In this document: in pieces, positions 26,566 through 38,143 of the stretch | Position numbering within the stretch: the stretch's first letter is position 1 | Layout: each line of letters starts with the position of its first letter | From: Boletus sp. NGJ | Taxonomy: Eukaryota; Basidiomycota; Agaricomycetes; Boletales; Boletaceae | Direction: 5' to 3' | NCBI GenBank assembly: GCA_019096195.1 | Contig: JAGTXK010000038.1 | Span: 124,001-188,000 of the forward strand | DNA length: 64,000 nucleotides | Made by a program: the position numbers and the translations under genes | Notes under the pieces: model-generated | The model's input: only the letters and a program-made list of their open reading frames with translations | What the model was told of the DNA's origin: nothing | Database searches by the model: none

Positions 26566-28956
26566 TCAAGCATATCCATAACACTCTATGTGCAAGGTCA
26601 CGCTAGGGCCGCCGTTCAGTGGACTTGACCAAGGAAGTCGGAGCGCCTTGCGGACCACCTTTGCTACGGCATTGGGGCCGCAGACTTGAAGAAAGAAAGA
26701 GGGATGATAATCAGCTTGCAAAACCGGGCAAAGAATCAGAGCACTTACCACTGACAGATACTTTACCGCTGGCCGCATTGATTTCTTCGTTAAGGATGCG
26801 CTCCAAGTTCGGTCGGCCGCTGGTGATCTTCAGCCAGGGCGCCGTGAATATAGCCTCTTCCGGTTTATCAAATGGATTTGGTGGATTCTCGGAGGAATTT
26901 CGACCTTCCAAGAGGTTCGACTCGGATTCGGTTGCCTCGAAGTTCGCGCGGCGCCCCGGAGCGAAGGAGGATAGATAGGGATGACTCTTTGTCAAGAAAA
27001 CTCGAATATCCACCTTCAGCTCTGGAGGTGCGAATCTGGTTGCTTTGACGAGCGATTCCGAAACCCAGTTCAAGAAGTCTGGTTAAACAGTGAGCCAGTA
27101 TTCTTCATGCCCAAACGTTTGAATGTAGTCACCAGCGTCACGGATCGACCAGATAAATACAACTCGACGGCAGCAGCTTGATCCGTTTTTCACTGATCTA
27201 CGTAACCGGTGCCTTTCGTTTTGCGACATATTCAACACATCAGGTGAACCACTTACTCGATAATGTTTAGTAATGCTGGCAATGCATACGTGATTCCTGT
27301 CCCTCCTGAAATGACAATCAAGCAGTGAAGACCCTTGACTGTGTCAAGAACATACCCACAATAAGCAACGAGGTGTTATAGCAACCTAGGTTCACACCCT
27401 CTCCGTATGGTCCATCGATGTATACCTTCACTCTCTCCCTTCGTGCTGCGACGTTCTTCAGACGCCGTGTAAACCCGTTCTTAACTCCGATAAAGAAGAC
27501 AAGTTCCTTTCCATAGGAGGTGTCTTCCGCTACTTTTGAATCCGGAGCGAAGAGAACAGAATCAACACTTGCAATGCTGAACGGGTGTGCCTCGAAAGGA
27601 AGTAGTGAAACGGATGGCATGACAAGGTAGGCGAACTGTCCCGGCGACCAGCGAAAATTATATGGTCGACGAAATCTCACCCGTATGATATTATCGGACA
27701 GCAATTCCGTGGTCGCATCCAGAATACCTGGTTTCACACCAGAACGAAAATATCCGAGATTGAAATATACCAACCGGCTGGTGCGTATTAAACGGTCAGC
27801 CGCCCAGATGATAAAGGAGGGCCAGATGTAGTACGTGAAGCTTATTCCGCTGGAATAACCAAGTTAGCAAAGTCCGGCAGTAGATTGGGCCGTGGAGAAA
27901 TGGGACATGCCTGAAATCCTTGATGTGAATGATCGTTGCCAACATAATTACTCTAAGCAGATTGGTTAATTTCTCTACCTTTTAGATACAGTATCCCGCT
28001 TACGTGACAGCAACCATGTGAAGATAAAAGAACAACTCGTACGCCCTCCCCCGCACAGGACGGAAGGAGACGGCTGCAAGGCCTACAAACACCACTCCGG
28101 CGACAATACCAAACAGTTTGGATTCATCTGAAGCACGCCCGTAGCTTGGGGTGGCTGTAAATTGGATTCATGCGAGCTACGGAATGTCACTTACAACGAG
28201 AAATTGTTTTCTCCTCCGAGAGCATGAATTCCGATGAATATTAAACAAGCTCTGGCCGCAAGTCTGTGTACGAAGTTTAGCTATGGGGATGTTAGTTTCA
28301 GTTGAATGAGGGACGCAATCTACATTACCCTGTCGGCGCTTATGTGAGTGATGACTGTAAAGTTGTCAGATCAGCACTGACTCCGGAGGACAATGACTTA
28401 CGAGATACGAGGTTGTTTTTAGTGCCAAGGACCGTGATAAAGGGAAATTGGCTGGCAGCCAGCAGACCCGCACGACTGCACCAGTTCAGTGGTTCACCGT
28501 CTGGGTCAGAGTCTAAAAAACGCCATAAGTGTTCACTCGAACCGACCAAGCGATTAGCAAAATACTAATGATAAAAGTCCACACGATCAGCAATGCTACA
28601 TATGCCACCGTAGCGAACACCTCTGCCAGATTTAACACATAGGAGCGAAAGCCAATCGTTGTCCGGAATACGAGTACTCGATAGCCATTGACAACTGCAA
28701 GTGGAAGGCTGAAAACGGAAGTTCCTCGCCGTGAGGAATGCATCGATTCTTCGTCCCGAATAGAGTGTCGACGGCTGTTAAATTTAGTATGAAAAAATGC
28801 GCCCCATTGGAAACACCCCACAATGAGCAAGACGAGGACAATGGCAAGGTATGGCTCCGTAGGGTAGAGGGCGATTCCTTGGATGCTAGCGCCTGTCGCT
28901 ATTGTGCTAGTATCGTCGTGGCCCATGTTCAGGTTGGTATGGTGCTGCGCACACAA
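26566..28956 (-). CDS. ferric/cupric reductase transmembrane component (FRE family)
   Basis: The protein moves electrons from NADPH through FAD and two haems across the plasma membrane to reduce Fe(III) before uptake. The first exon (from 28956; an alternative start MGHDD lies at 28926) holds membrane helices such as AIVLVLLIVGCFQWGAFF. Several short exons then give AASQFPFITVLGTKNNLVS, the haem histidines in HRLAARACLIFIGIHALGG, and LHMVAV with IIHIKDF. The FAD domain has WSPGQFAYLVMP and HPFSIAS. The NADPH part has IDGPYGEGVN with LLIVG and, near the end, VCGPNAVAKVVRKAL. The stop is at 26566-26568 after HIECYGYA. All expected parts are present, so it looks functional. Splice edges between 27780 and 28520 are approximate. 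No ferroxidase or permease partner gene lies in the window. Confidence 0.85.
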
Positions 28957-30969
28957 GCCACAAGGGTATTATGGGATGTATTTCTGTTGCGCTTGGCAAT
29001 ACATACAGAGGTGTGTATCTCAAAATGAGGTTGACCTGGCAAGAGCTACGACTCTAGCCAATTGGGTGTGGGGTTATTTGTCATCCTGCTACGGAGTTAC
29101 TATTAACTTATGTGCTGCAGGTCACATGGTCACCACTCACTCCGGTAGGGCACATAATGATGTCGTATTTTGGCATGTCATTGAGAAAACCTGTTCGGAC
29201 AGAGAATGTTTGGCATTGATTACTCCAGGACTCGCCCTGTGGGCGAGCTCATGATATAGATAACTTGAAGGGTCATCCGAGTCATCAGGCCGTGTCTCAA
29301 CTTTGTGTGATTGAGGCAGTGCGCCTGTTGAAATGTACACTGCCCCTGAGAATGCTCCATAGCCTGTATCACTGCGCCGTGCAGTACTGTTCCACAACTG
29401 TAACACGATGGGTTTCCGGAGGTTTCGCAGTGACCAGCCGTGTCGCACAAGAAGGAATCGCGTCTTGGAGGGTTGCATATTACAACTTGAATGGTAGTAG
29501 TGGCGATGCTTCTGTTTCGCTCGGAATCCTCCGGGCTAGACCCAGCTTCCTTTCGGCAAGCATTTCCGCGATTTGTTTGCAATGTTTCTCCCATGCAAAA
29601 GCAGTCTAATGCTTTGAATCCGTAGCCCAATTCCTGAACACGGAATGATGAAAATGCGCCTACGTCGCTTAGGTCAAAGTTTCCGCACGCCACTTCCGAA
29701 CGCTTCAAGTTGCTTCCTTAAGTATAGCCTCATGAGAAGCGCAGAAAAAGTGCGTGCAGGGGTGGTCAAACTATAACCTTACATACCACTAGTGTGTCTT
29801 TGCTAATCCTCCAGCTCCGCTAACGCGATTGAAACTGACTTTAGAAGAATGAAAAAGTTTGCAAAAGAACACCATGGGTAACGAAGAACGAACCAAACTG
29901 CTTAGCAAAACCAGTATAACGTAGTTTCTAGAGTAAAGGCTTAACCGCGGGTGAGAAAAGGGTGAGTATGAAAAAGAGAAGGCAGGAAGGATAATCATGA
30001 GCATACCGAATCATTCAAAACAGAGGAGGGCCTATAATCTGGTTCGTTCGCTATGGGGAGGTTCCCTGCAATGAGTGTTGATGAACTTCGATGGGAAGTG
30101 TTTACTGCAAAATGAGGAAAAGACAACATCACCATGCTCCGGCTAATACTGTATGTCTACCTCGTTCTGGTGTTCAAATTGTGATCAGGTTCGGTAGTTG
30201 TAAATTGCGATGTTTACCACCGTATCGGTGAAAAGAAGTCGACCATGACGTTTAGCTTATACGTGCCAAACCAATCGCTCGATCTTTGTAACAGTGACAA
30301 TACAGGGTCTGAAACCGGCGTTTTGTTCTTCAGCATGCGACGGGCTCATAGGATGAGCCCACTCCCAGTGCCCAAAGTCGAGCGAACCTTTTGAATTTAA
30401 ACGTCCTTGATTAGATTCTGTCATGTATAGGAACTGGCGTACCCGCGATGCATGTGAACCCGGTTTTTTTTTTACGCACTTGTCAGCAGATTGTGCGGAT
30501 CATACACTCGCGGCAAGGGCTGATAACGAGTGCGTACTAGTACCAACGCTGCGGTTGAAACGTTGACTGGCCAGGTCTGGATACACCGCTACGGGGAACT
30601 CGTCGTGCAAAGCCTCGTGGCCGACTCTCAAGTCGCCAACGTGATGACATCGGACTTGCCGCATGTATCTCCGAGGTCATGCGCATCTGTTGTTCACACA
30701 ATATTTGCCGCAGACTCACTACTTCCGACGATAATACAAAACTAATCGCAGTCAATTGAATGGTCCCAGCGCTTGCCCAACAACCTTGTGAGCAAGCGAG
30801 AATGTAGGTACGCGATAAGACATTGGTATGGGGTCAAGAAAAAAGGTACGCCATTCCGGATCCCCGGACTATTAGTACAACAGATGGAGTTCAACAAGTT
30901 TCGTATAGATGGTCGTTAGGCTACGCCTGTCCTGCAGACACGGGCTGATGGTACATCATCCCTACACAA
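28957..30969. other. 2.0 kb without a recognisable gene
   Basis: The frames present, including a 162-codon minus frame at 29220-29708, show no family motif and no codon regularity like their neighbours. A short perfect hairpin (GGGCTCAT-AGG-ATGAGCCC) lies at about 30346-30366. Promoter elements of the ferric reductase should be in the first few hundred bases. I see no GATA-factor site cluster that I would defend. Confidence 0.45.
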
Positions 30970-32015
30970 CTAGAAAAGTGAAACACGAGTTCCAGTGCTG
31001 TGGAAGACCCGCCAATATCCTGGTAACAGATGAGCAAGAGAGAACCACAACTGTGAACCACGTCAGTAAGCATATGAAAGAGCAGTTTAATCTCAGATGG
31101 CTTACGCTGTAGAGCTGACACGATTTCTGGTCCGCCTTGGCGCTCTGGAGCATCATGAATCTCATCCCCACAATACCAGCATATGCGACAAACGCCGCAC
31201 TGCATACCACGTCAATCTTCCACAAACACGTCAAGCAAACAGACCACAGCGGCAACCCAACCATAACTGATGCTCGGGCCAGAGAGGGGAATACGATGGG
31301 TAGTGTTTTTCTCCCTATCAACCGATCGCCCTCTTCGTCTTTAAAGTCCTGGCAATGTAGAGTCGTAGAAAATATCACCATACTCATAACCACGGCAATC
31401 AGCGCAACTGACTCTATGGTGGATCGGTCACGTCCTGTAGACCAATGGTGAATAATGGGCAAACGGGCAGCGAGTAACACCTACCAGCGACGATAGTTCC
31501 ACCTAGTTCGAACAATGAATAGCCTATCGCAGTCATAACGTTCTTGGAGAGCCAGTGTTCATGTCCCTTGAGTTCATTGTACCAAAGGATCATCGATGCA
31601 GTGATGAAGCTGACGGTGAACAAGTAGGTGCTATATGAAGCAGAAAGCCACAAGCATGCCGGAGTTAAGAGCCAGCGAAAGATTGTAGCGTCCCGGACGC
31701 TAATGAGGCCAGCGGGAATTGGACGCCAGGATTTATTCTTTTCGTCTTCTTCTGGGTCGACCAGCTGGTTCGCGGCTTCGAACTGTAGAAAGATGCAACC
31801 AAATCCAAAATATTACACCGGGAAGCTGCCTGATGTCGCAGAGTGGAGCGGCAGCGGCAGCGAAGAAGGTCTAAAAACATTGTCAAGACGAGTGAACACG
31901 AGCATAGCAATGTGCTGACCGTCGGGATGAGGACCGTGAGGAAATCGGTCTTCATATACAGGTAAAGGACGCGAGCACAGTACTCAACGCTCTTCCAGTA
32001 TACGAATCCAGTCAT
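30970..32015 (-). CDS. UbiA-family membrane prenyltransferase
   Basis: UbiA enzymes transfer a prenyl chain to an aromatic or other acceptor inside the membrane. Both Asp-rich metal sites are seen: NQLVDPEEDEKN (about 31750-31785; usual form N-x3-D-x3-D) and DFKDEEGDRLIGRKTLP (about 31310-31355; DxxxxxxD type). Hydrophobic helices lie between (LFTVSFITASMILW, IGYSLFELGGTIVAG, ALIAVVMSMVIF). RPIPAGLISV follows the first site, as in fungal homologues. The final exon is joined from KSCQLYS onto LWFSLAHLLPGYW, with the stop TAG at 30970-30972. The N-terminal exon begins MTGFVYWKSVEYCARVLYL at 32015. Length is about 300 residues. This branch in mushrooms is usually unassigned secondary metabolism, and the acceptor cannot be read from sequence. 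No synthase neighbour is present. Confidence 0.8.
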
Positions 32016-32630
32016 GACGCGGTCGTGAAGTCGTAGAGGGGGTTCTTTGCAGAACCAAAAACTTGAGTTACAGAGCGATTTAATAGATCATCGGCGTCGG
32101 GGATTCTAATTATGGCCAAAAGGGATCAAAGGAGGGTGCAAACATCTTGACAGGGTGAGCATTCCACAACCGAGTTGTTCGGGAAAACAGATTTTGACAT
32201 GCGGCATACCTCTAACAAAATACTCCGCGACCTATCAATCACGTTGCGCCACCTTCGGAACCAAGGGTGATGTCTACATTAGTTCCGGCATGATACTGAC
32301 AGGGTCCCACAACGAGAACAATCGCGCCAAGCCTGGCGATGGAGAAGATAAATGGAGAACAAATGCTGCGCAAATGGTCAGCAGACTCGGAGAACCTGTT
32401 TCCCAGCTATCAACTGGTACGGGACCGATGCAGTACAGCGGCGGTGGATTACAGATATCCGAAGTAGGTCCCACCGCATACTAGGCCCTTCACGTGTTAA
32501 CGGTAGTTTGTTACCATTCGCGGATGTGGTTCTGGGGGCAGCGGAGAAGCCATGTGACGCCCCTGATTTGGGTTCCTATTAAATCCGTCGGAAGATCCAT
32601 CGGATGGAGAGTATGACACGACGAGTAACC
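32016..32630. other. intergenic, no gene seen
   Basis: About 600 bases between two minus-strand genes. One 109-codon plus frame (32155-32484) is unsupported by any motif. The upstream region of the prenyltransferase gene lies here. Confidence 0.45.
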
Positions 32631-35094
32631 TTATGGCTCCAAATGTTCCCTAAGGCGATCTATCTGGGTCTGCATACTGTACAACTGCGAAACCAACACT
32701 GCATGTCTGTCCTCAAGCCGAGAGACGGCCTCATCATCCCAATCCCCTCCCTCATCCCGATATCCCTGCGCTCGATATGCTCCAGACGGCGAAGACGACG
32801 GCAGATTCAGAAACCGGGTAGTGTGGGAAACGGTGGTTGTCGGTGTGGTGCTTCTACGACTCAGCATTGACATTGCTGATCCGGGGCGCGGGCTTGGGCT
32901 TGGACTCGGGGGCCCCTCCGACCCCGATTCTGTCGCCTCGGACTCCCATGCAGCAAGGATAGGTGGGAAGTCACTAGATGTTTGCTCGTTCTCGGTTAGA
33001 ATAGACGGTGGTCCAAATCTAAGCTCTTTCCTGATATTGATCGTTCGGCTGTGTTTGATGGAATCAAGGAGTCTAGGCTTTCGGCCACTGGCGAGCACCT
33101 TTTTTCGTGCGCTCATGCCGATACAGTCTACAAGCTGCCTCATCGCCTCACGATCGGAAACCGCGCGACGCATTAGTGTGCGACCGGTAGTACTCGTCCG
33201 TGGAAGAGTGTGATAGAGAGTCACATTGTGCCGACGAACGGGAGTCGTGAATGCGTTCAGGTGGTCAGACGGCACCTCACTTTGTCCATGCAGCGGATAA
33301 GGGCTGGACTGGACAGGAAGCAGAGGACGAGAAGTTTTCAAGACCTCTGGCACTCTCTGACTCGTGCTTCCATCCGACAGCAGAAATGCATCCCTTAGTG
33401 GTCCCCAAGAAAACCCAATGAAGGAAGCCTCAGCTCTGGGAGATCCAGAATCAGGAGTGGCACGAGGGGGTCGAGCGTAAAATGGACCAGCCGGGAGACA
33501 TGCTCATGGATGACTGAAACAGTGCAGAGAAATGGAATGGCTGTGAAACACTTTCATCTTGGGACTCGGCTGGTGCACAACAAGTTGCATCCATAGCGGT
33601 GTAGGTGAAGTGTGGCACATGAAGCGCCGGTGGTGCATCATCTAGAAACCTGCTGTTACTAAGGTGAATCAAATATCAAATGAATATGTATTACCCGTTC
33701 CAATGTTTGCCCAGTGCGTGAACTTGAAGAACGGATGCTCAGTGATTTCCAGCACACTATGACGACCGAGCCTGCGTTCACGGGAGGTCAAAAACCTTTG
33801 AGATGTTAGACATGTCGTTAAAATATCTACGAGAGACTTACCCCTGTAACAGATCTCGACACGATTCCGAAATAGAGATGGATTTGTTGAACTGCAGGCT
33901 AGTCTAGTAGTGTATGAGATCGTGGCAATAGTAACGAATGGAAAAGAGTAGACCTCGTGGTCCATAATCCTAAGGTATGTTGTTCTGATATCGTTAGCAA
34001 AGAACGGCGTTATACCATATGCTAGCTCGTAAAGCATGACTCCAAGGCTCCACCAATCTGTCTCCAATCCACATGTACTAGCCAGCTGTTCAGCAGCCAG
34101 GAGACTGACCAGAGAGTTCGAGCGCAAGTAGAGCATCCTCATGCGCTTGCAGGATTTCGGGGGAAATATAGTCACACGTGCCGCAAGGGACCAGTGAATG
34201 ACGTTGCGGGATGTTCTGGCTTCCATCCGGGTCTGGGGGGGAAAGGGGTGCCGCAGAACCAAAATCTATCAAACGTAGATGAAGGCTTGAAGTCAGGACA
34301 AAGTTATGGGGTTTGATGTCTCTGTGTTGTCGCGGTTCAAGTCATATCCAACAAATTCAAGCTAAAGCCTACCGGTGTGCAAATCCCTGAGTGTGACACC
34401 AATGAATCGCGCATACAGCTTGCGGAGCCCACCATTCCAGATCAGTCTCCAACACTCTGCTGCCATGAGGACTGGATTCAAGCACGTCCCACAACGTGCC
34501 ACCCTCCGCGTAATCCATGACGAGGTTAAGGTGCGTAGAAGTCTGGAACGAACACAAAAGATGAGGTGTCCAGACGGTATTACTGCGCTTGGCAAGTAAT
34601 AAAACATCACGTTCAATTTGCGGGGAGCATTGCTGTTCAAGCCTGAATCAATCACAGTAAAATTATCCATTGATGTAGATTACCTCACGGGATCTGAGAG
34701 CGAATGCTCTTTCGATCGACTTGCGAACATAAACGCGCCCATCAAGAACACAGTTGACCACGTCAATCTAGAGTCCAAACTCAGTGGGGAAGACACGAGT
34801 GTAAGTGATGGGACAAACGACACCGAACTGGCCGCGATCTAAGGTACCTAGAACGACGAGATCTTTGTCGGTAAACCGCAACGAGTCGATCTTGATGGTT
34901 TTTGCTACATTTAATTGAGAAGAATGATTGATCGATTTGCCGAGTCGTAAGTCGTAAGAAAAGAACATACAAGTCTTGCCGATTGTATTCTGACCATGCA
35001 GAACACGGTCGAGGGCAATGCCCTCGTCGTCTTCACCGTGAGCCTGTAGCAGCGAGCTGAGAAGATCTTTCCGCTCCGTCCACGATAAAGACAT
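32631..35094 (-). CDS. AGC-type Ser/Thr protein kinase (ROCK/citron-like catalytic style)
   Basis: The start is at 35094 (MSLSWTERKDLLSSLL). The kinase domain contains the glycine loop LGTLDRGQFGVV, YVRKSIERAFALRS with the ATP-binding lysine, the hinge LNLVMDYAEGGTLWDVL, the catalytic loop HRDIKPHNFVL restored across an intron near 34370, the metal site LIDFGSAAPL, the activation-segment end GTCDYISPEIL, and ETDWWSLGVMLYELAYGITPFF. The last block is typical of the AGC group close to ROCK, MRCK and citron kinases. The lobe ends RLGRHSVLEITEHPFF. A C-terminal extension (FIGFSWGPLRDAF, then a Ser/Pro-rich region, and a final coiled segment LVSQLYSMQTQIDRLREHLE) reaches the stop at 32631. The DFG and HRD residues are intact. 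Length is about 700 residues. Role in polarity or cytokinesis is only inferred from kin. Confidence 0.83.
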
Positions 35095-35420
35095 GCATCA
35101 GTTCGTTGCAGCGGCAGTGGTGGGTGACGCTGTAAAATGGTGCAACGAGTCCAATTTGGCGTTGTTTGCGTCAATCGTACATGTGTGCCACTTGCTTTCA
35201 TACCTCGGAAACATCCACCTAGAAGTCCTTGCAGTAGGCCCTATGAGATCTGCCATCACTAGAATTGTCCCCGCTGATGCGATTCATCAACATCTGGCAT
35301 TGGTAATACTTCTGCCCTCAGTTAAATTGTCTGGCACCTGGGAGGTCAAATTTAAATTCTGACTCCTGCCAACATCGATGTGTTTAGGATATTTACAGTG
35401 GGTGAGTACGTTTGTGCATA
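35095..35420. promoter_or_regulatory. upstream region of the kinase gene
   Basis: Non-coding by appearance. It ends where the TIR element begins, so the element sits about 330 bases upstream of the kinase start. Confidence 0.35.
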
Positions 35421-36202
35421 TACTGTAGCCGTCTGTATGGATGCAACCATAACGCGTAACGCGACTTGGTCAACTTGGTTGCTACTGGTAGCAACGTAAC
35501 GCGTAACGGGGGGACTATTGGCCAAAAAAAAAGCATTCGTCGAAGTTAATAAAAGCCCAGATGTCTTCATACTCCCCTGCAGCCACCAATGAATTACTGG
35601 GACCCTTTTCCGTGCTCCCAATACAGTGCGAGACACTGTCTACTGCAGCAGGCACAGCTAAGCCAAGAGCATCGTGAATTACCGCGCTTGATGGAACATC
35701 GGCGTCGTCGTCGGCATCAACAGTGACATAGTCCGACTCGGTGTCACCGTGACGACAGATATCCTCCACTGAGTCAAGCTTGTTGAGTCCATGGACAATA
35801 CCCATTCGATCTTTGATCTCTTGTGGAGTGTCGAATGGGTGCGAAGGTAATCAATGAGAGCCGTCTGTGCTTGTCTACTTGTAAGACACTCTGCAGATAA
35901 ATACCATCCCTTGACCTGGCAGTGAGCCCGAAACCGTAAAGAATTATTAAACTAGTGTAAGAAACAGAAAAACGACAAACCTTTTTTATAAAATAATATT
36001 TGTGCAATTTGACCGTCATATTTTTTGACTAGTTCACGCCCGAACGGTCCAGTCATGATCTAACCCCCATAACGCCAGTTCCGGTCACTGGGTTGCTAAC
36101 AATAGCAACATAACACATAACGGGGGTCCGGTTGCTAACTCGGAGTCAGTGGTATCCGTAACGCACCCCCACCTGGTTGCATCCATACAGACGGCTACAG
36201 TA
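35421..36202. mobile_element. small non-autonomous DNA transposon with 29-bp TIRs
   Basis: Positions 35421-35449 (TACTGTAGCCGTCTGTATGG plus ATGCAACCA) return as a perfect reverse complement at 36174-36202. If the outermost TA is the target duplication, the element spans 35423-36200 and is flanked by TA on both sides, as for Tc1/mariner-like elements. Subterminal repeats lie at about 35475-35513 and 36091-36128 in the same orientation. Each is a hairpin (GTTGCTACTGGTAGCAAC; GTTGCTAACAATAGCAAC) followed by two TAAC-type units and a G run. The inside has a 96-codon acidic minus-strand frame (35515-35805, ending CFFFGQ) and no transposase, so it would move only in trans. The perfect TIRs suggest a recent arrival. 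Confidence 0.78.
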
Positions 36203-38090
36203 GACTCGATTGCGCTCTCTTCCGCTGCTGCTGTGAATATTATAGATCTGCACGGCCATGCAGCAGGTTTTCACCAATCCGCCAGTCCCAATCTGCCACC
36301 GAGTATCCCATACATAACTACCGCATTCAACATTACAATCCCTCCTTCCGCCGCGAGATCTGGCAGGCGGGGCGGTATATGCGTAGAGTCAAGCTGGAAC
36401 GCAGTCCTCGCGTAAGTAACCTTGTGGGTAGAAATGCCAGGGACAGCTATCAGATATACACCACCATCTTTTGCCGGTCTTTCGGGACTCATCACCGCTC
36501 GCGAATACTTACTTAAGCGCCTCAGAAACATCATTATGTCGCTGACAGCGGATAATTGATTGATCAGGACGATAAGATATTGCGTACCCTCAAACTTTGA
36601 CCCCATTTTTTTTTGCATTCCGAACCAGCCTAATAATTCCAACTCAGGAGTGATGGTTCATGGATCGGGGTGGTAAGAGGTTGTTGTAGAGTACGCATCT
36701 TGTCATCGAGTACCCACGAATGACCTTCCAATACAGGGCTGACACAAGACGTTGTTGTGGAATACCCATATATAACCTCGTTTTGAAGTGCGATTCAATC
36801 TATTCCAACAAAGGATTTGGTGATGAGAATCTCAACATTGCACCATGCCGAAGAGGAACCTCTAATGATAGGCAAGATCAGACTAGCATGTGCTCACTTT
36901 GACAACTTCCTGCTCATCACCGGCTCCCGCATCCAACGGGAATACGTTAGTTCTCTGTTCGGGCTTGGCTGACCGCAGACATAGAACCTTGCGGTGCTCG
37001 GTACCTGAATGCATCTGCCAGAGTGAGCTCGGTAGCCAAATGCTTCCAGTCCTGATGATATATACTGCAAGGTCAAATTTCCGGGGATGGAAGTCCGTTA
37101 GTTGTCATCGTCAAGACGAACCAATCTAAACATGTGCTCCGTTTACCTCCTGGCGAGGATCAATATTCTTCCCCACCCCCTTGCCCCCAAGCACCGCCAA
37201 CTCCATCAATTTCGGTTGGTGTGTACGGCTTGAACCAACGTCATCCATATCATTCCTCCGGTTCGACCATGGCCCCGGGCCACAGAGGCACTGTACCCGC
37301 GGAAACATCACGACCTCGATGCATCGTCCCTGAAAGTAGCATCACTTGAAACAGGACCAGGAACGTACCATGCCTTGACATCGTGAGAATATAAGAGCGC
37401 TTAGGTGACGAGCTGTTAGGATGAGCACGCGGGCGCAAGTGACCTTGACGAGATTGCGGGCCTTGACTCCATATGCGACTCCGAGGGATTCAGACCCGGC
37501 GCAAATGACAATCCCCCCACCGCGCAGCTGTCTCAGTGACGAGGTCTACATTCGACATCTTGTGCATTCCATACACTGCTAGCTGACGGGGATTCTGCGA
37601 CTGTACTTCGATTGCCTCTTCAACACCACAGATGGATGTGACCAAGGTCGACGGCTGTTAGACAGTGGGAAAGTGAAAGTAGGTCGATCTCTGAATGTTC
37701 GCAAATGGATACCTTTAGAACAAGATTATCGGCTCCAGCAGATGGAGACGACTCCGACATCGCGGCAGTGAACAAAAAGCTGAACTTCGAGCAAATACCA
37801 GCGGGGCACCTGAGCGGCGTTGGCAGGGCGCGACGTCGGAGCCCGAAAAACGGCATCCGTACTGGGTCGTCTCCGAGTCTCACTCGGTGCATCACAAAAA
37901 TAGTGGAAGTGTGACATTGCCGGACTTGTCCGACGCGGGTCGACACCACGTGAGCGAAGTCGACGCGTCATCACAGAACATTCTGAAACACCGAATGCAT
38001 ACCATTGTTCGATCTTCCAAGTAGGCTAATGTAGACATGTGACTATCGCTGTTCATGTTGTACTGGCACTTCAGTCACCCTCCCAGGGAT
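36203..38090. other. 1.9 kb of unresolved sequence, possible minus-strand exon traces
   Basis: No gene can be assembled. Minus-strand segments have some coding look: FQLDSTHIPPRLPDLAAEGG (about 36340-36400), LCLRSAKPEQRTNVFPLD (about 36930-36985) and GGGIVICAGSESLGVAYGV (about 37450-37510). They may be pieces of a decayed or intron-rich gene that I do not recognise. Chance cannot be excluded. Confidence 0.3.
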
Positions 38091-38136
38091 ACCTCATAGG
38101 TCCATCTCTCCCACCCCAGGGTTGGACCTATGAGGT
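38091..38136. repeat. perfect 14-bp inverted repeat
   Basis: ACCTCATAGGTCCA at 38091-38104 is the exact reverse complement of TGGACCTATGAGGT at 38123-38136, with an 18-base loop. It lies at the left border of the repeat island and may be the end of an older insertion. Confidence 0.7.
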
Positions 38137-38143
38137 GCCTAGG

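Noticed and set aside
29220-29708. 162-codon minus-strand frame as a gene between the ferric reductase and the prenyltransferase
   Set aside because: No motif, no codon regularity and no neighbouring exons to support it.
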